A DNA stretch of 24,904 bases from CAG-390 sp045633005. Its GTDB lineage: Bacteria > Bacillota > Clostridia > Oscillospirales > CAG-272. The DNA lies in the NCBI GenBank assembly GCA_045633005.1, contig JAZQXT010000011.1:1-24904 (forward strand). Direction: 5' to 3'. Shown here piece by piece: positions 1-6,953 of the stretch (within the stretch, counting starts at the first letter, position 1; each line of letters begins with the position of its first letter). The notes under the pieces were generated by a model. That model was not told the origin of the DNA. It did no database searches and saw only the letters and a list, made by a program, of their open reading frames with translations. Both the position numbers and the translations under genes were made by a program.

Positions 1-506
1 TTTCTTTGAGCCAACGGCACACATATAATATACACAAGCGCGACGTAAACGTCCCAGCAAAGCACAGCCAAAATCTGTACGGGAATGTATGAAATAAACA
101 ATGATGCCGAGACAAAAAGGAACGATAGCCCTATTTTCCCCATAACCGCTTCGGGTATCAATGCAATCGGGATAGAAATAACCAGCAACGATATTAAATC
201 GTATTTTCCAAAAGCCTTCAAATGTGATACGAGAGCTTGTTTCCAAGTCTTTTCTTCTGCCGTTTCGGATAAATAATGACGCTTGTATTCATCATCCTTC
301 AAAAAACACAAAAAGTAAAGCGGAAAACCTAATGATAGGGTTACCACGCAGTAGATAATTAAATCCGAAAGAGCGCGGTTGGCAGCAGCTTCCTCGATCC
401 ATTTGCCGCAAAACATTGCAACAGCCACCATAACCGCAACAAATATGCCCGAAACCGCCAAATTGGCAAGTATGAAACGCCCTATTCTTGGAAATTGTTT
501 TTTCAT
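1..506 (-). CDS. Membrane protein of unknown function, 3' part cut off by the window edge
   Basis: An open minus-strand frame runs from an ATG at 506 to the window edge without a stop, giving 168 residues that begin MKKQFPRIGRFILANLAVSG. A GGAGA ribosome site (plus-strand 513-517) sits 6 bases before the ATG. At least four hydrophobic segments are visible, at about residues 10-33, 47-69, 103-121 and 126-163, with a short charged loop at 70-100 (DDEYKRHYLSETAEEK). This suggests an integral membrane protein. I do not recognise the family. The gene lies downstream of the flotillin gene on the same strand, separated by a strong hairpin, so it may be a separate unit or receive readthrough. Its codons look more AT-rich than those of most neighbours, by eye only. 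Confidence 0.75.
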   Translation of the reverse strand, partial: MKKQFPRIGRFILANLAVSGIFVAVMVAVAMFCGKWIEEAAANRALSDLIIYCVVTLSLGFPLYFLCFLKDDEYKRHYLSETAEEKTWKQALVSHLKAFGKYDLISLLVISIPIALIPEAVMGKIGLSFLFVSASLFISYIPVQILAVLCWDVYVALVYIICVPLAQR

Positions 507-543
507 ATTAATTCTCCATTAATGGAAATCGCGATATTCTCAC

Positions 544-571
544 ACGCCCTCTGCCTGATGGCAGAGGGCGT
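544..571 (-). terminator. Perfect 12-bp hairpin after the flotillin gene
   Basis: ACGCCCTCTGCC and GGCAGAGGGCGT pair perfectly around a TGAT loop, 13 bases beyond the flotillin stop codon. The T-rich flank lies on the plus-strand 3' side, so read in the leftward direction the hairpin has no good U-tract. It may therefore be a weak terminator or an mRNA 3'-end stabiliser. Confidence 0.55.
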
Positions 572-584
572 ATTTTATGAAAAT

Positions 585-2015
585 TTATTCTGCGGCTACG
601 TCGGTTGATATAGCGTCAGCCTTGGGCTTGCCGAGATATTCGGGAAGCTGCATGCCTGCCATATCAAACAGCTCGGTCAGAGGGGGAACGGACTTATAAA
701 GTCCCGAAATGAAGCCTGCGGTGGAGCTTTTTCCGTCAGCACCCGCGCTTCCGTTGTCCCAAACGGTGACCTTGTCGATCTTAAGGTTGGAGATAGCCTC
801 GACCTGAATTCTGGTCAGATCCTCAAGCTTGTCGGCAACCATAAGTCTGATAGCGGCGTTTGCGTCTCCGCCTGCCGACGCTACGATAGCGGCAAGACCC
901 TCGGACTGCTTGATGAGCATCTCGCGCATACCCTGCGCCTCTGCCTGCATCTTCATCAGAATGGAGTCTGCCTCACCGCGTGCCTTGCGGCGCATCTGCT
1001 CTGCCTCAGCCTCAGCCTTAAGCTCAAGCTCCTTCTTTGCGATCTCTGCCTTTACGATGATGTCCGCTTCAAGTCTTGCTTTTTCAAGCGATGCACGGGC
1101 TTCCTCGGCGCTTCTCTGTGCGGCGTAGGATTCCTCCTGCGCCTTTGCCGCCTGAATGTTCTCGGCGGCAACTGCGCGCTTGTTAGCCTCTGCCTCGCGC
1201 TCACGGCGCACGGACTCGGACTCTGCGATTCTTACCTTCGCCTCGTTTTCACCCGCGATAGCCTCGGAGTTGGAGCGAGATACGCTGATCCTCTGATCCT
1301 TTTCGGCTGCGGCGGCACCGATAGCACCGCTTCTGTCAGCCTCGGCAACGGAGATCTTTGCATCGTTTATTGCCTTTGCGGCGGCTTCCTTACCGAGAGC
1401 GGTGATGTATCCGCTTTCGTCGTTGATATCCGTAACGTTTACGTTGATAAGACGCAGACCGATCTTCTTAAGCTCGGTCTCCACATTGCTCGAAACTGCC
1501 TCAAGGAACTTGTCGCGGTCGGTGTTGATCTCCTCGATATCCATAGTTGCGATAACGAGACGGAGCTGACCGAAGATGATATCACGGGCGAGGTCCTGAA
1601 TCTCCGCAAGCTTAAGACCGAGAAGTCGCTCGGCGGCGTTCTGCATAACGCCCGTTTCGGTAGAAATACCTACGGTGAAGCGGGAGGGAACGTCAACACG
1701 GATGTTCTGGTGGGAAAGCGCGTTGGTAAGGTCGACCTGAATGGAAAGAGGGGTCAGATCGAGATACTCGTAGGACTGGATAAGGGGAACGATGAACGCC
1801 GCGCCACCGTGGATACACTTGGCAGAGCGCTGTGTTCCGTCCTTGTTAGTACCTACCTTACCGTAGATGACCATGATCTTATCCGAGGGGCATCTCTTGT
1901 ATCTCGATGCGAACACGATGATGAACGCAAAGATGACGACCGCCACGGCAATAACGATCATGGGTACGGCGGAGGAAATTCCGCCAGCCGTAAGAAAAGT
2001 GCTGAAATTTGTCAT
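585..2015 (-). CDS. Flotillin-family SPFH scaffold protein (FloT/YuaG-like)
   Basis: This 476-residue protein has one N-terminal membrane segment (about residues 17-38), then an SPFH/band-7 domain (about 45-225), then a long Ala/Glu/Lys/Arg-rich coiled coil (about 225-390) with the EAEA-type repeats typical of flotillins, and a C-terminal tail. Length and order match Bacillus FloT. Flotillins are known to form membrane scaffolds in bacterial functional microdomains. The start is supported by an AAAGGA ribosome site about 8 bases upstream. It follows an NfeD-like gene by 40 bases on the same strand, the classic yuaF-yuaG pairing, so the two products probably act together in the membrane. The family call is firm; the physiological role here is unknown. 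Confidence 0.93.
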   Translation of the reverse strand: MTNFSTFLTAGGISSAVPMIVIAVAVVIFAFIIVFASRYKRCPSDKIMVIYGKVGTNKDGTQRSAKCIHGGAAFIVPLIQSYEYLDLTPLSIQVDLTNALSHQNIRVDVPSRFTVGISTETGVMQNAAERLLGLKLAEIQDLARDIIFGQLRLVIATMDIEEINTDRDKFLEAVSSNVETELKKIGLRLINVNVTDINDESGYITALGKEAAAKAINDAKISVAEADRSGAIGAAAAEKDQRISVSRSNSEAIAGENEAKVRIAESESVRREREAEANKRAVAAENIQAAKAQEESYAAQRSAEEARASLEKARLEADIIVKAEIAKKELELKAEAEAEQMRRKARGEADSILMKMQAEAQGMREMLIKQSEGLAAIVASAGGDANAAIRLMVADKLEDLTRIQVEAISNLKIDKVTVWDNGSAGADGKSSTAGFISGLYKSVPPLTELFDMAGMQLPEYLGKPKADAISTDVAAE

Positions 2016-2055
2016 TGTTTTTTCCTTTCTTATATTGAAAAAATTTTATCAAGAT

Positions 2056-2652
2056 TTATTTTTTAGGTGCGGCAACGGGCTCGACCACGAGCACGCCGCC
2101 CTCGCCTACTGCCACCACGCGCACGAACGCGCCCGTTTTCAGCGTGTCGTCAACGGTGGTTATTGCGCTGAACTCGCGGTAGCTTTCCTGCACGGTGATG
2201 TTTACCTTGCCCGAGCCCGTGGAAAGCGGGGGGATCGGGATATAGACCTGAGCTACCTTGCCGATGCAGTTTTCTATATTAATATTACCGCTTGACTGCA
2301 ATCTCATAACCGCGCGCATAAGATACGCCATACCGATGAGAGTAAGCACGCCGCTGACCACGGCGATAAGCACCGAAGCCCATTCGGGAAGGTCGGTAGC
2401 AAGAAGTGCAAAGCCTACCCAACCCATTATCGTAAGCATTGAAAGTATGCCTCTTACGCTGAAAAGCGCAAGTCCCGCGTCTATCTCAACGTCGCCGTCC
2501 GCTCCGCCGAGGTCAAAATCGGGGTCGTCCACGTCCTCGCCGACGCCAAACAGAGTAAGCAGAGTCTGGAGCAGAAGTATAAGCGTTGACGGAAGCGCTA
2601 TTAGCGCAAATATCTGACGGGAAATTTCTAAGCTGTTCCACCATTCAATCAT
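2056..2652 (-). CDS. NfeD/YuaF-like membrane protein, partner of flotillin
   Basis: This 198-residue protein has hydrophobic segments near residues 13-36, 64-85 and 88-112. An acidic stretch rich in Asp and Gly lies between the first two (about 38-58). A C-terminal beta-rich domain follows (about 125-195, with IGKVAQVYIPI, SGKVNITVQ and AFVRVVAVGEGGVLVVEPV), consistent with the OB-fold of NfeD proteins. Family members are known to be encoded beside SPFH proteins and to associate with them. Here it is followed 40 bases later by the flotillin gene, and it starts 23 bases after the DUF1836 stop. An AAAGGA site precedes the ATG by about 10 bases. No serine-protease domain is present, so it is a short-form NfeD. 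Confidence 0.85.
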   Translation of the reverse strand: MIEWWNSLEISRQIFALIALPSTLILLLQTLLTLFGVGEDVDDPDFDLGGADGDVEIDAGLALFSVRGILSMLTIMGWVGFALLATDLPEWASVLIAVVSGVLTLIGMAYLMRAVMRLQSSGNINIENCIGKVAQVYIPIPPLSTGSGKVNITVQESYREFSAITTVDDTLKTGAFVRVVAVGEGGVLVVEPVAAPKK

Positions 2653-2675
2653 AATACGTCATCCTTTCGTTAATA

Positions 2676-3260
2676 TCAGCCGTTTATCAGCTTTTCGGTC
2701 ATTTCATCGGAGTGGCGCTTTACGATGGAAGCGTAATACGCAACGACGATGATCTCAAGGGCGGTGTTAAGACGGCGGCGCGCGCCGCTTACCCGCTCGT
2801 CGTAATCGGCGGTGACCTCCTCGATACATTCACGAAGCGGAGTTTCCTCCCCTGCTCCGTTTCGGAGCGTGACTCTGTCAAGCACGCGGCAGATGTAATC
2901 GTAAAGAAGGCTGTCGCGGATAATATCGTCCGACCTATCGTAAACTCTGCCGTTGATGTAGGTTATGAGAAACGCTATTCTATCAAGCTGCATACACGCC
3001 CTTAGCATATTTATGATAAGTATATGCGCAAGCTGATCCTTATTGTATCTTTTCATTTTAGAGTTCTCTACCCATCCGCGTTTGGTCCAGTTCTGGAGAG
3101 TCGAGCCGTCTATGCCCGATATTTCTCTTATCTGCGTTAGCATAATGCCGTCCGAGATATAGAAGATCTTATTCAGAAAATCAATTCCCGTAACGTCCCC
3201 CATGGCATCGCGGCGAAGTATCGTACCCGGAATATACTCGTCGTTTATTTGAAGGTTCAT
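2676..3260 (-). CDS. DUF1836-family protein with MerR-like helix-turn-helix, probable transcription regulator
   Basis: The protein has 194 residues. Residues about 30-75 hold the recognisable DUF1836 core: a FYISDGIMLTQIREISG stretch, then STLQNWTKRGWV and KMKRYNKDQLAHILIINMLR, which resembles a MerR-type winged helix. The rest (about 85-190) is helical and carries the LLYDYICRVLDR stretch of the family. The family is usually taken to be DNA-binding, but I know of no assigned target. The ATG at 3260 has an AAGGAG site about 8 bases upstream and is preceded by a near-perfect sigma-A promoter. It is the first gene of an operon with nfeD and flotillin, so it might tune that operon or simply share its promoter. 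Confidence 0.85.
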   Translation of the reverse strand: MNLQINDEYIPGTILRRDAMGDVTGIDFLNKIFYISDGIMLTQIREISGIDGSTLQNWTKRGWVENSKMKRYNKDQLAHILIINMLRACMQLDRIAFLITYINGRVYDRSDDIIRDSLLYDYICRVLDRVTLRNGAGEETPLRECIEEVTADYDERVSGARRRLNTALEIIVVAYYASIVKRHSDEMTEKLING

Positions 3261-3306
3261 CCTACCATCTCCTTTTCTTGAATTTTGTTCCTTGTGCTGT
3301 GACTAT

Positions 3307-3335
3307 ATTATATCACACGGTCAAGTGATTGTCAA
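3307..3335 (-). promoter_or_regulatory. Consensus sigma-A promoter of the DUF1836-nfeD-flotillin operon
   Basis: Reading the minus strand, TTGACA (3335-3330) is separated by exactly 17 bases from TATAAT (3312-3307). The leader to the DUF1836 start is about 40 bases. Confidence 0.85.
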
Positions 3336-3363
3336 TAGCATTTTTGAGATTTTTTGAAGTTTT

Positions 3364-3393
3364 TTCATACGGCGAGTTTTTTTCATATATAAT
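3364..3393 (+). promoter_or_regulatory. Candidate promoter of the M50 protease gene
   Basis: A perfect TATAAT lies at 3388-3393. A weak -35 match, TTCATA at 3364-3369, is 18 bases upstream. The GGAGG ribosome site follows at 3403. The -10 box is clear but the -35 box is doubtful. Confidence 0.5.
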
Positions 3394-3412
3394 TATATAC
3401 ACGGAGGAAAAA

Positions 3413-4006
3413 ATGAAAAAAAGCTCATTACGACCGTTTTTTCGCGTAGGCGCGATACCCGCGGCGCTTATAGCCGCCGAAATTTTACTTGAGCCCGCTG
3501 ACATCGCGCTTCCCTTCATCCTTGCCGCCGCAATACACGAGCTTGGGCATTTAGTGGCGGCGAGGGCGTTGGGGATAGGCTTGCGCGCGCTTGAAATAGG
3601 GCCGCTCGGTGCGACCATACGCGTTCAAGGCGGACTTATCTCTTATAAAAAGGAATGGTTGCTCTGCTTTGCAGGGCCGCTTTTTAATCTACTTAGCGCG
3701 GCGGTGGTCGCACTCCTTTGGCGCGGCGAATTCTCGCGCTTATTTTGCCCGATATCCATAATGATAGCTCTGCTAAATCTTCTTCCCTTGCGCGGATTTG
3801 ACGGCGGACGGATGCTTGCGGCGGCGGTGGGAAGCGCATCAGGCCCGCGCGTAGCGGAAGCCGCGGTGTCGGGAACGTCACTTGTGACCTTGATCGCGCT
3901 TTGGATGCTTTCTGTCTATCTGCTTATCCGTTTTGGCGCGTCACTCTCGCTTTTCGTATTCACTGCCTCGGTTTTTTACAGAATTTTTATCGAAAAAGAG
4001 AAATAA
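3413..4006 (+). CDS. M50-family (site-2 protease-like) membrane metalloprotease
   Basis: The start chosen is the ATG at 3413, 5 bases after GGAGG; an upstream in-frame ATG at 3329 overlaps promoter sequence and lacks a ribosome site. The product has 197 residues and is strongly hydrophobic. It shows the zinc-binding HELGH motif at residues 42-46 and a second motif NLLPLRGFDGG at 122-132, which supplies the third metal ligand (Asp130). Both are diagnostic of intramembrane zinc proteases of the SpoIVFB/S2P group. There is no PDZ or CBS domain, so it is a minimal member, as in SpoIVFB-like proteins. These enzymes cut membrane-anchored substrates; the substrate here cannot be told. It stands alone between a divergent operon and the T-box unit. 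Confidence 0.88.
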   Translation: MKKSSLRPFFRVGAIPAALIAAEILLEPADIALPFILAAAIHELGHLVAARALGIGLRALEIGPLGATIRVQGGLISYKKEWLLCFAGPLFNLLSAAVVALLWRGEFSRLFCPISIMIALLNLLPLRGFDGGRMLAAAVGSASGPRVAEAAVSGTSLVTLIALWMLSVYLLIRFGASLSLFVFTASVFYRIFIEKEK

Positions 4007-4021
4007 ATTTCAAAAAAAGGC

Positions 4022-4050
4022 TTGACGAGCGGGCTTTGGCGTGATATAAT
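4022..4050 (+). promoter_or_regulatory. Promoter of the T-box leader and symporter gene
   Basis: TTGACG at 4022-4027 is separated by 17 bases from a perfect TATAAT at 4045-4050. Transcription would begin near 4057, about 25 bases before the Stem I sequence of the T-box. Confidence 0.85.
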
Positions 4051-4075
4051 CATTCCATAATTTATATAAAATGCG

Positions 4076-4334
4076 TTGACCGAAAAAAAGTAGGTCTGCC
4101 AACGTTCCTTACAGAGAGCCGTCGGGTGGTGCGAGACGGTGGGTGCGGGTAGTCCGAATACATTTCGAGAGCAGCACACCGAAAGCCGAGGCGAGTAGGC
4201 TGTGACGGGAGTCGCCCGTTAAAGCGGCGGAGTGTTTATTGCACTTGCCAAGGCTCATTTTGCGAGAAATGGGCAAACCAGAGGTGGTACCACGGTATAT
4301 CCGTCCTCCGAGCAATCGGGGGACTTATTTTTTT
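4076..4334 (+). promoter_or_regulatory. T-box leader with a UAC (tyrosine) specifier
   Basis: This is a tRNA-sensing leader. Stem I can be drawn by hand: CGAAA (4081-4085) pairs with UUUCG, the loop-E strand AGUA is at 4089-4092, and the opposing specifier strand GAA-UAC-A is at 4156-4162, so the specifier codon is UAC (4159-4161). The distal stem GCCGUC/GACGG follows the AGAGAG bulge. The T-box sequence AGAGGTGGTACCACGG is at 4280-4295. Its UGGU would pair with an ACCA tRNA end, which fits tRNA-Tyr. The terminator is GTCCTCCGA/TCGGGGGAC (4303-4324), followed by a T-rich run. Uncharged tRNA-Tyr should favour readthrough into the transporter gene. Confidence 0.92.
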
Positions 4335-4351
4335 ACTTTAGGAGGTCTAAA

Positions 4352-5887
4352 ATGTTTGTCAAAATTGCTCTTCTCGTCGTTTTCTTTTCTGCGATGATAG
4401 GCATCGGCATTTACTGCCGCCGTTCCTCAAGGGACGTCAACGGCTTCGTCCTCGGCGGACGCTCGGTAGGCCCTTGGCTTACCGCATTCGCCTACGGAAC
4501 GTCATATTTTTCCGCAGTTATCTTCGTCGGTTACGCAGGGCAGTTCGGTTGGAAGTTCGGTATCGCGTCAACTTGGATAGGTCTTGGTAACGCCTTTATC
4601 GGCTCGCTCCTCGCATGGGTGCTCCTCGGCAGACGCACGCGCGTTATGACGCAACACCTCGGCAGCGCGACGATGCCCGAATTCTTTGAAAAAAGATACG
4701 ACAGCCGTGCGCTTAAAATAGCGGCGTCGGTCATTATATTCATTTTCCTTATTCCCTACACCGCCTCACTCTACAACGGTCTGTCCCGACTTTTTGCAAT
4801 GGCTTTCGGCATCGACTACGTGGTATGCATAGTTATTATGGCTGTGCTTACCGCAATTTACGTCATCGCGGGCGGATACATGGCGACCGCAATAAACGAT
4901 TTTGTTCAGGGCATCGTTATGCTCGTCGGCATAGTTGCCGTGATCGCGGCTGTGCTTAACGGTCACGGCGGCTTTACCGAGGCTCTTGCGGGACTCGCAA
5001 GCGTATCCGACCCCGCCGTTTCGGAAACCCCAGGTATTTTCGCTTCGTTCTTCGGTCCCGACCCCATAGGTCTTTTGAGCGTAGTTCTTCTTACCTCGCT
5101 CGGCACTTGGGGACTTCCGCAGATGGTACAGAAATTCTACGCCATCAAGGATGAAAAATCCATCAGCAAGGGTACTATCATCTCGACTCTTTTCGCTCTC
5201 GTAGTTGCGGGCGGCTGTTACTTCCTCGGCGGCTTTGGCAGACTTTACGACGTTGACGTAGCGGCAAACGGCTTTGACGCTATCATCCCCACTATGCTTG
5301 AGGGACTTCCCGACATCCTTGTGGGCGTAGTCATCATCCTCGTGCTTTCCGCCTCGATGTCCACGCTCTCCTCGCTCGTTATGACCTCTGCCTCCACGCT
5401 CACGCTTGATTTTATAAACGGAACTATCGTAAAGAAGATGAGCGAAAAGGCAAAGCTTGCCTGCATCAGAGTATTTATCGGCGTATTTATCGCTATATCC
5501 GTAGTGATCGCCTCTATCCAATACAAGAGCAACGTCACGTTTATCGCACAGCTTATGGGCATTTCGTGGGGTGCGCTTGCGGGCTCGTTCCTTGCCCCCT
5601 TCCTCTACGGGCTGTACATGAAGCGCGCAAGCAAGCTTGCCGCTTGGTTCAGCTTCGGTTTCGGAACCGTAGTAATGACTTTGAATCTTTTCTTCAAGTC
5701 CTTCTTCCCCGCTTTTCTGCAATCTCCCATCAACTGCGGTGCGTTTACGATGATAGTCGGTCTTGTTGCCGTTCCCATTATCAGCCTTTTCACAAAGCCC
5801 GATAAGGAAAAGGTGGACGCGGCGTTCTCCTGCTACGAGGAGAAGGTCACCGTTTCCGTCAAGCAAACGCTCGGCGAAGGTAAATAA
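4352..5887 (+). CDS. Sodium:solute symporter (SSS family), predicted tyrosine or aromatic amino acid importer
   Basis: The ATG at 4352 has an AGGAGG site at 4340-4345 and lies just beyond the T-box terminator. The product has 511 residues and about 13 hydrophobic segments. It shows SSS-family features: an N-terminal segment followed by GGRSVGPWLTAFAYGTSYFSA, the long TAIYVIAGGYMATAINDFVQG stretch typical of PutP/PanF-like proteins, and the LSASMSTLSSLVM stretch (about residues 338-350). The family imports amino acids, pantothenate, sugars and other solutes with sodium. The T-box with a Tyr specifier argues that the substrate is tyrosine or an aromatic relative. It appears to be a one-gene transcription unit. 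Substrate assignment rests on regulation, not on direct sequence recognition. Confidence 0.9.
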   Translation: MFVKIALLVVFFSAMIGIGIYCRRSSRDVNGFVLGGRSVGPWLTAFAYGTSYFSAVIFVGYAGQFGWKFGIASTWIGLGNAFIGSLLAWVLLGRRTRVMTQHLGSATMPEFFEKRYDSRALKIAASVIIFIFLIPYTASLYNGLSRLFAMAFGIDYVVCIVIMAVLTAIYVIAGGYMATAINDFVQGIVMLVGIVAVIAAVLNGHGGFTEALAGLASVSDPAVSETPGIFASFFGPDPIGLLSVVLLTSLGTWGLPQMVQKFYAIKDEKSISKGTIISTLFALVVAGGCYFLGGFGRLYDVDVAANGFDAIIPTMLEGLPDILVGVVIILVLSASMSTLSSLVMTSASTLTLDFINGTIVKKMSEKAKLACIRVFIGVFIAISVVIASIQYKSNVTFIAQLMGISWGALAGSFLAPFLYGLYMKRASKLAAWFSFGFGTVVMTLNLFFKSFFPAFLQSPINCGAFTMIVGLVAVPIISLFTKPDKEKVDAAFSCYEEKVTVSVKQTLGEGK

Positions 5888-5894
5888 ATTTCAA

Positions 5895-6115
5895 GGGGCT
5901 ATCTCATTTAGCGCAGAACAAAAATACAAAAATAAGTAAAGAAAAAAAGACCGTTTTTTTCGTTCAAAAGGATGAAGAAAGCGGTCTTTTAGGTAGAAAT
6001 CCTCACGGATTTCGATTTTTATACGTATTTTTTAGCCGCGATTTTGCCCTCTGGCGTACCCTCGTACGCCGACGACGACAAAATCGCGACTTCTGCATCT
6101 AACTGAGACAGCCCC
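5895..6115. mobile_element. Small inverted-repeat (MITE-like) element, copy 1, 221 bp
   Basis: The left end reads GGGGCTATCTCATTTAG and the reverse complement of the right end reads GGGGCTGTCTCAGTTAG. These are imperfect terminal inverted repeats of about 24 bp. There is no coding frame inside. Near the left end a hairpin (AAAAGACCG/CGGTCTTTT, 5945-5990) could act as a terminator, mainly leftward. The right half holds a GAAATCC-TCAC-GGATTTC hairpin (5996-6013) and a nested hairpin (6038-6087). A second, shorter copy lies inverted at 19446-19586. No clear target-site duplication was seen. The termini resemble those of some insertion sequences, but the parent family is not established. Confidence 0.7.
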
Positions 6116-6121
6116 AATGAA

Positions 6122-6208
6122 ATCCATTCCTCACGGAATGGATGAAATCCACCTTCGGTGGATGAAATACGCCTACGGCGTGTGAAATATTTGCCTTACG
6201 GCAAATAT
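6122..6208. repeat. Array of four short hairpins separated by GAA
   Basis: Four back-to-back palindromes occur: ATCCATTCC-TCAC-GGAATGGAT (6122-6143), ATCCACC-TTC-GGTGGAT (6147-6163), ATACGCC-TAC-GGCGTGT (6167-6183) and ATATTTGCC-TTAC-GGCAAATAT (6187-6208). Each is preceded by GAA. The outer AT and the tip CCT..CGG stay nearly constant, while the middle of each stem differs but remains paired. The function is unknown. A unit of the same type also occurs in the adjacent small element at 5996-6013. Confidence 0.85.
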
Positions 6209-6215
6209 TAAGGAA

Positions 6216-6249
6216 AAAAAGAGGTTGAAGCGTGCTTCAACCTCTTTTT
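6216..6249 (-). terminator. Intrinsic terminator of the tetR gene
   Basis: AAAAAGAGGTTGAAGC and GCTTCAACCTCTTTTT pair over 16 bases around a 2-base centre. The stem overlaps the TetR stop codon and ends in a U-tract when read leftward. The A-rich other side makes it plausible as a bidirectional terminator. Confidence 0.88.
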
Positions 6250-6817
6250 ACATTAATAAGAATTCGATATTTTCTTTTGTAGTTCTTACGGTCTTGTCAA
6301 AGCTTTCGCTGTGCTCGTCGGAGATAAGGCACGCGCCGTATATCATCGACAGCACGGAAAAGATGCGCCTTTCGGCGGATGCGCCCGTAACGCCAAGCTC
6401 CGCAAGATACTCGCGTATGTGGTCGGCAAGCGCCAAGGATATCTTGGATTTCTCCTTTTTCTGCTCCTCGCCGAGTCCGCGGTTGTCGGAGACCATTACG
6501 GCGCGGAAGCCGTGGTTTGCAAGCAAAAAGCGCAATAGCGCAAGGCACAGCTCAAGCGCGCACCGTCTGCGGTCGTTTTCGTACACCTTGCATATCTCGC
6601 GTTGCATAAGCATCCATTGGCTGTTGATGTGTGCGATTATGGCAAGTATCAGCCCCTCGCGGCTCTTGAAATGGCGGTACGGAGCGGCGCAGGAAACGCC
6701 GCAGGCGTTGGCAACGCGGCGAAGTGAAAAGTCGGCGGCGTGATGCTCCTCAAGCTCGCGAAGTCCCGCGGCGATAAGCGCATGGGGTAGGTCCTCTGTG
6801 TAATAATATTCTTCCAT
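6248..6817 (-). CDS. TetR/AcrR-family regulator, predicted repressor of the shikimate/phenylalanine operon
   Basis: The start is taken at the ATG at 6817 (MEEYYYTEDLPHALIAAGL), giving 189 residues; a longer frame upstream would run through the promoter and operator. The N-terminal domain holds a TetR helix-turn-helix at about residues 30-53 (FSLRRVANACGVSCAAPYRHF), with AAPYRHFKSREGLI as the typical recognition helix and following turn. The helical C-terminal domain would bind an unknown ligand. The gene is divergent from pheA. An 18-bp sequence containing a palindrome occurs just after the -10 box of each promoter, which points to autoregulation and repression of the operon. The family call is firm; target and ligand are inference. 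Confidence 0.88.
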   Translation of the reverse strand: MEEYYYTEDLPHALIAAGLRELEEHHAADFSLRRVANACGVSCAAPYRHFKSREGLILAIIAHINSQWMLMQREICKVYENDRRRCALELCLALLRFLLANHGFRAVMVSDNRGLGEEQKKEKSKISLALADHIREYLAELGVTGASAERRIFSVLSMIYGACLISDEHSESFDKTVRTTKENIEFLLM

Positions 6818-6834
6818 ATCATCAATCCTATAAA

Positions 6835-6854
6835 AACAAGTTAACACTGTTATT
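6835..6854. promoter_or_regulatory. Candidate TetR operator 1 (tetR side)
   Basis: AACAAGTTAACACTGTTA (6835-6852) is identical to 6934-6951. Here the palindrome core is imperfect, GTTAACACTGTTATT at 6840-6854. It overlaps the -10 box and the predicted start of tetR transcription. Confidence 0.7.
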
Positions 6855-6880
6855 TTAGCATATATTTTGCAAAAAATCAA
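6852..6880 (-). promoter_or_regulatory. Promoter of the tetR gene
   Basis: Reading the minus strand, TTGATT (6880-6875) is 17 bases from TAAAAT (6857-6852). The leader to the ATG at 6817 is about 28 bases. Confidence 0.7.
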
Positions 6881-6900
6881 GGATTTTATTGAATTTTCTA

Positions 6901-6929
6901 TTGACAAACGGTAAAAATGGGTGTATAAT
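6901..6929 (+). promoter_or_regulatory. Consensus promoter of the aromatic amino acid operon
   Basis: TTGACA at 6901-6906 and TATAAT at 6924-6929 are separated by 17 bases, a perfect sigma-A promoter. It would be strong unless repressed, and the operator begins 9 bases after the -10 box. Confidence 0.9.
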
Positions 6930-6933
6930 CCAT

Positions 6934-6953
6934 AACAAGTTAACACTGTTAAC
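6934..6953. promoter_or_regulatory. Candidate TetR operator 2 (operon side), perfect 15-bp palindrome
   Basis: GTTAACACTGTTAAC at 6939-6953 is a perfect palindrome around a central C. It covers the predicted transcription start of the pheA operon. It shares 18 identical bases with the site at 6835-6852, 99 bp away. A bound dimer here should block initiation. Confidence 0.8.

Noticed and set aside
3329..3412. Longer N-terminus for the M50 protease
   Set aside because: The upstream ATG overlaps the divergent promoter, and the candidate -10 box lies inside the extension; the ATG at 3413 has a proper GGAGG site.
4766..5866. A 366-codon open frame on the minus strand
   Set aside because: It lies fully antisense to the symporter gene, has a low-complexity charged composition and no ribosome site; it is a shadow of the codon bias of the real gene.
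6122..6208. Possible CRISPR array
   Set aside because: The units are 20-25 bp self-complementary hairpins without constant direct repeats and unique spacers of CRISPR size, and there are no cas genes.
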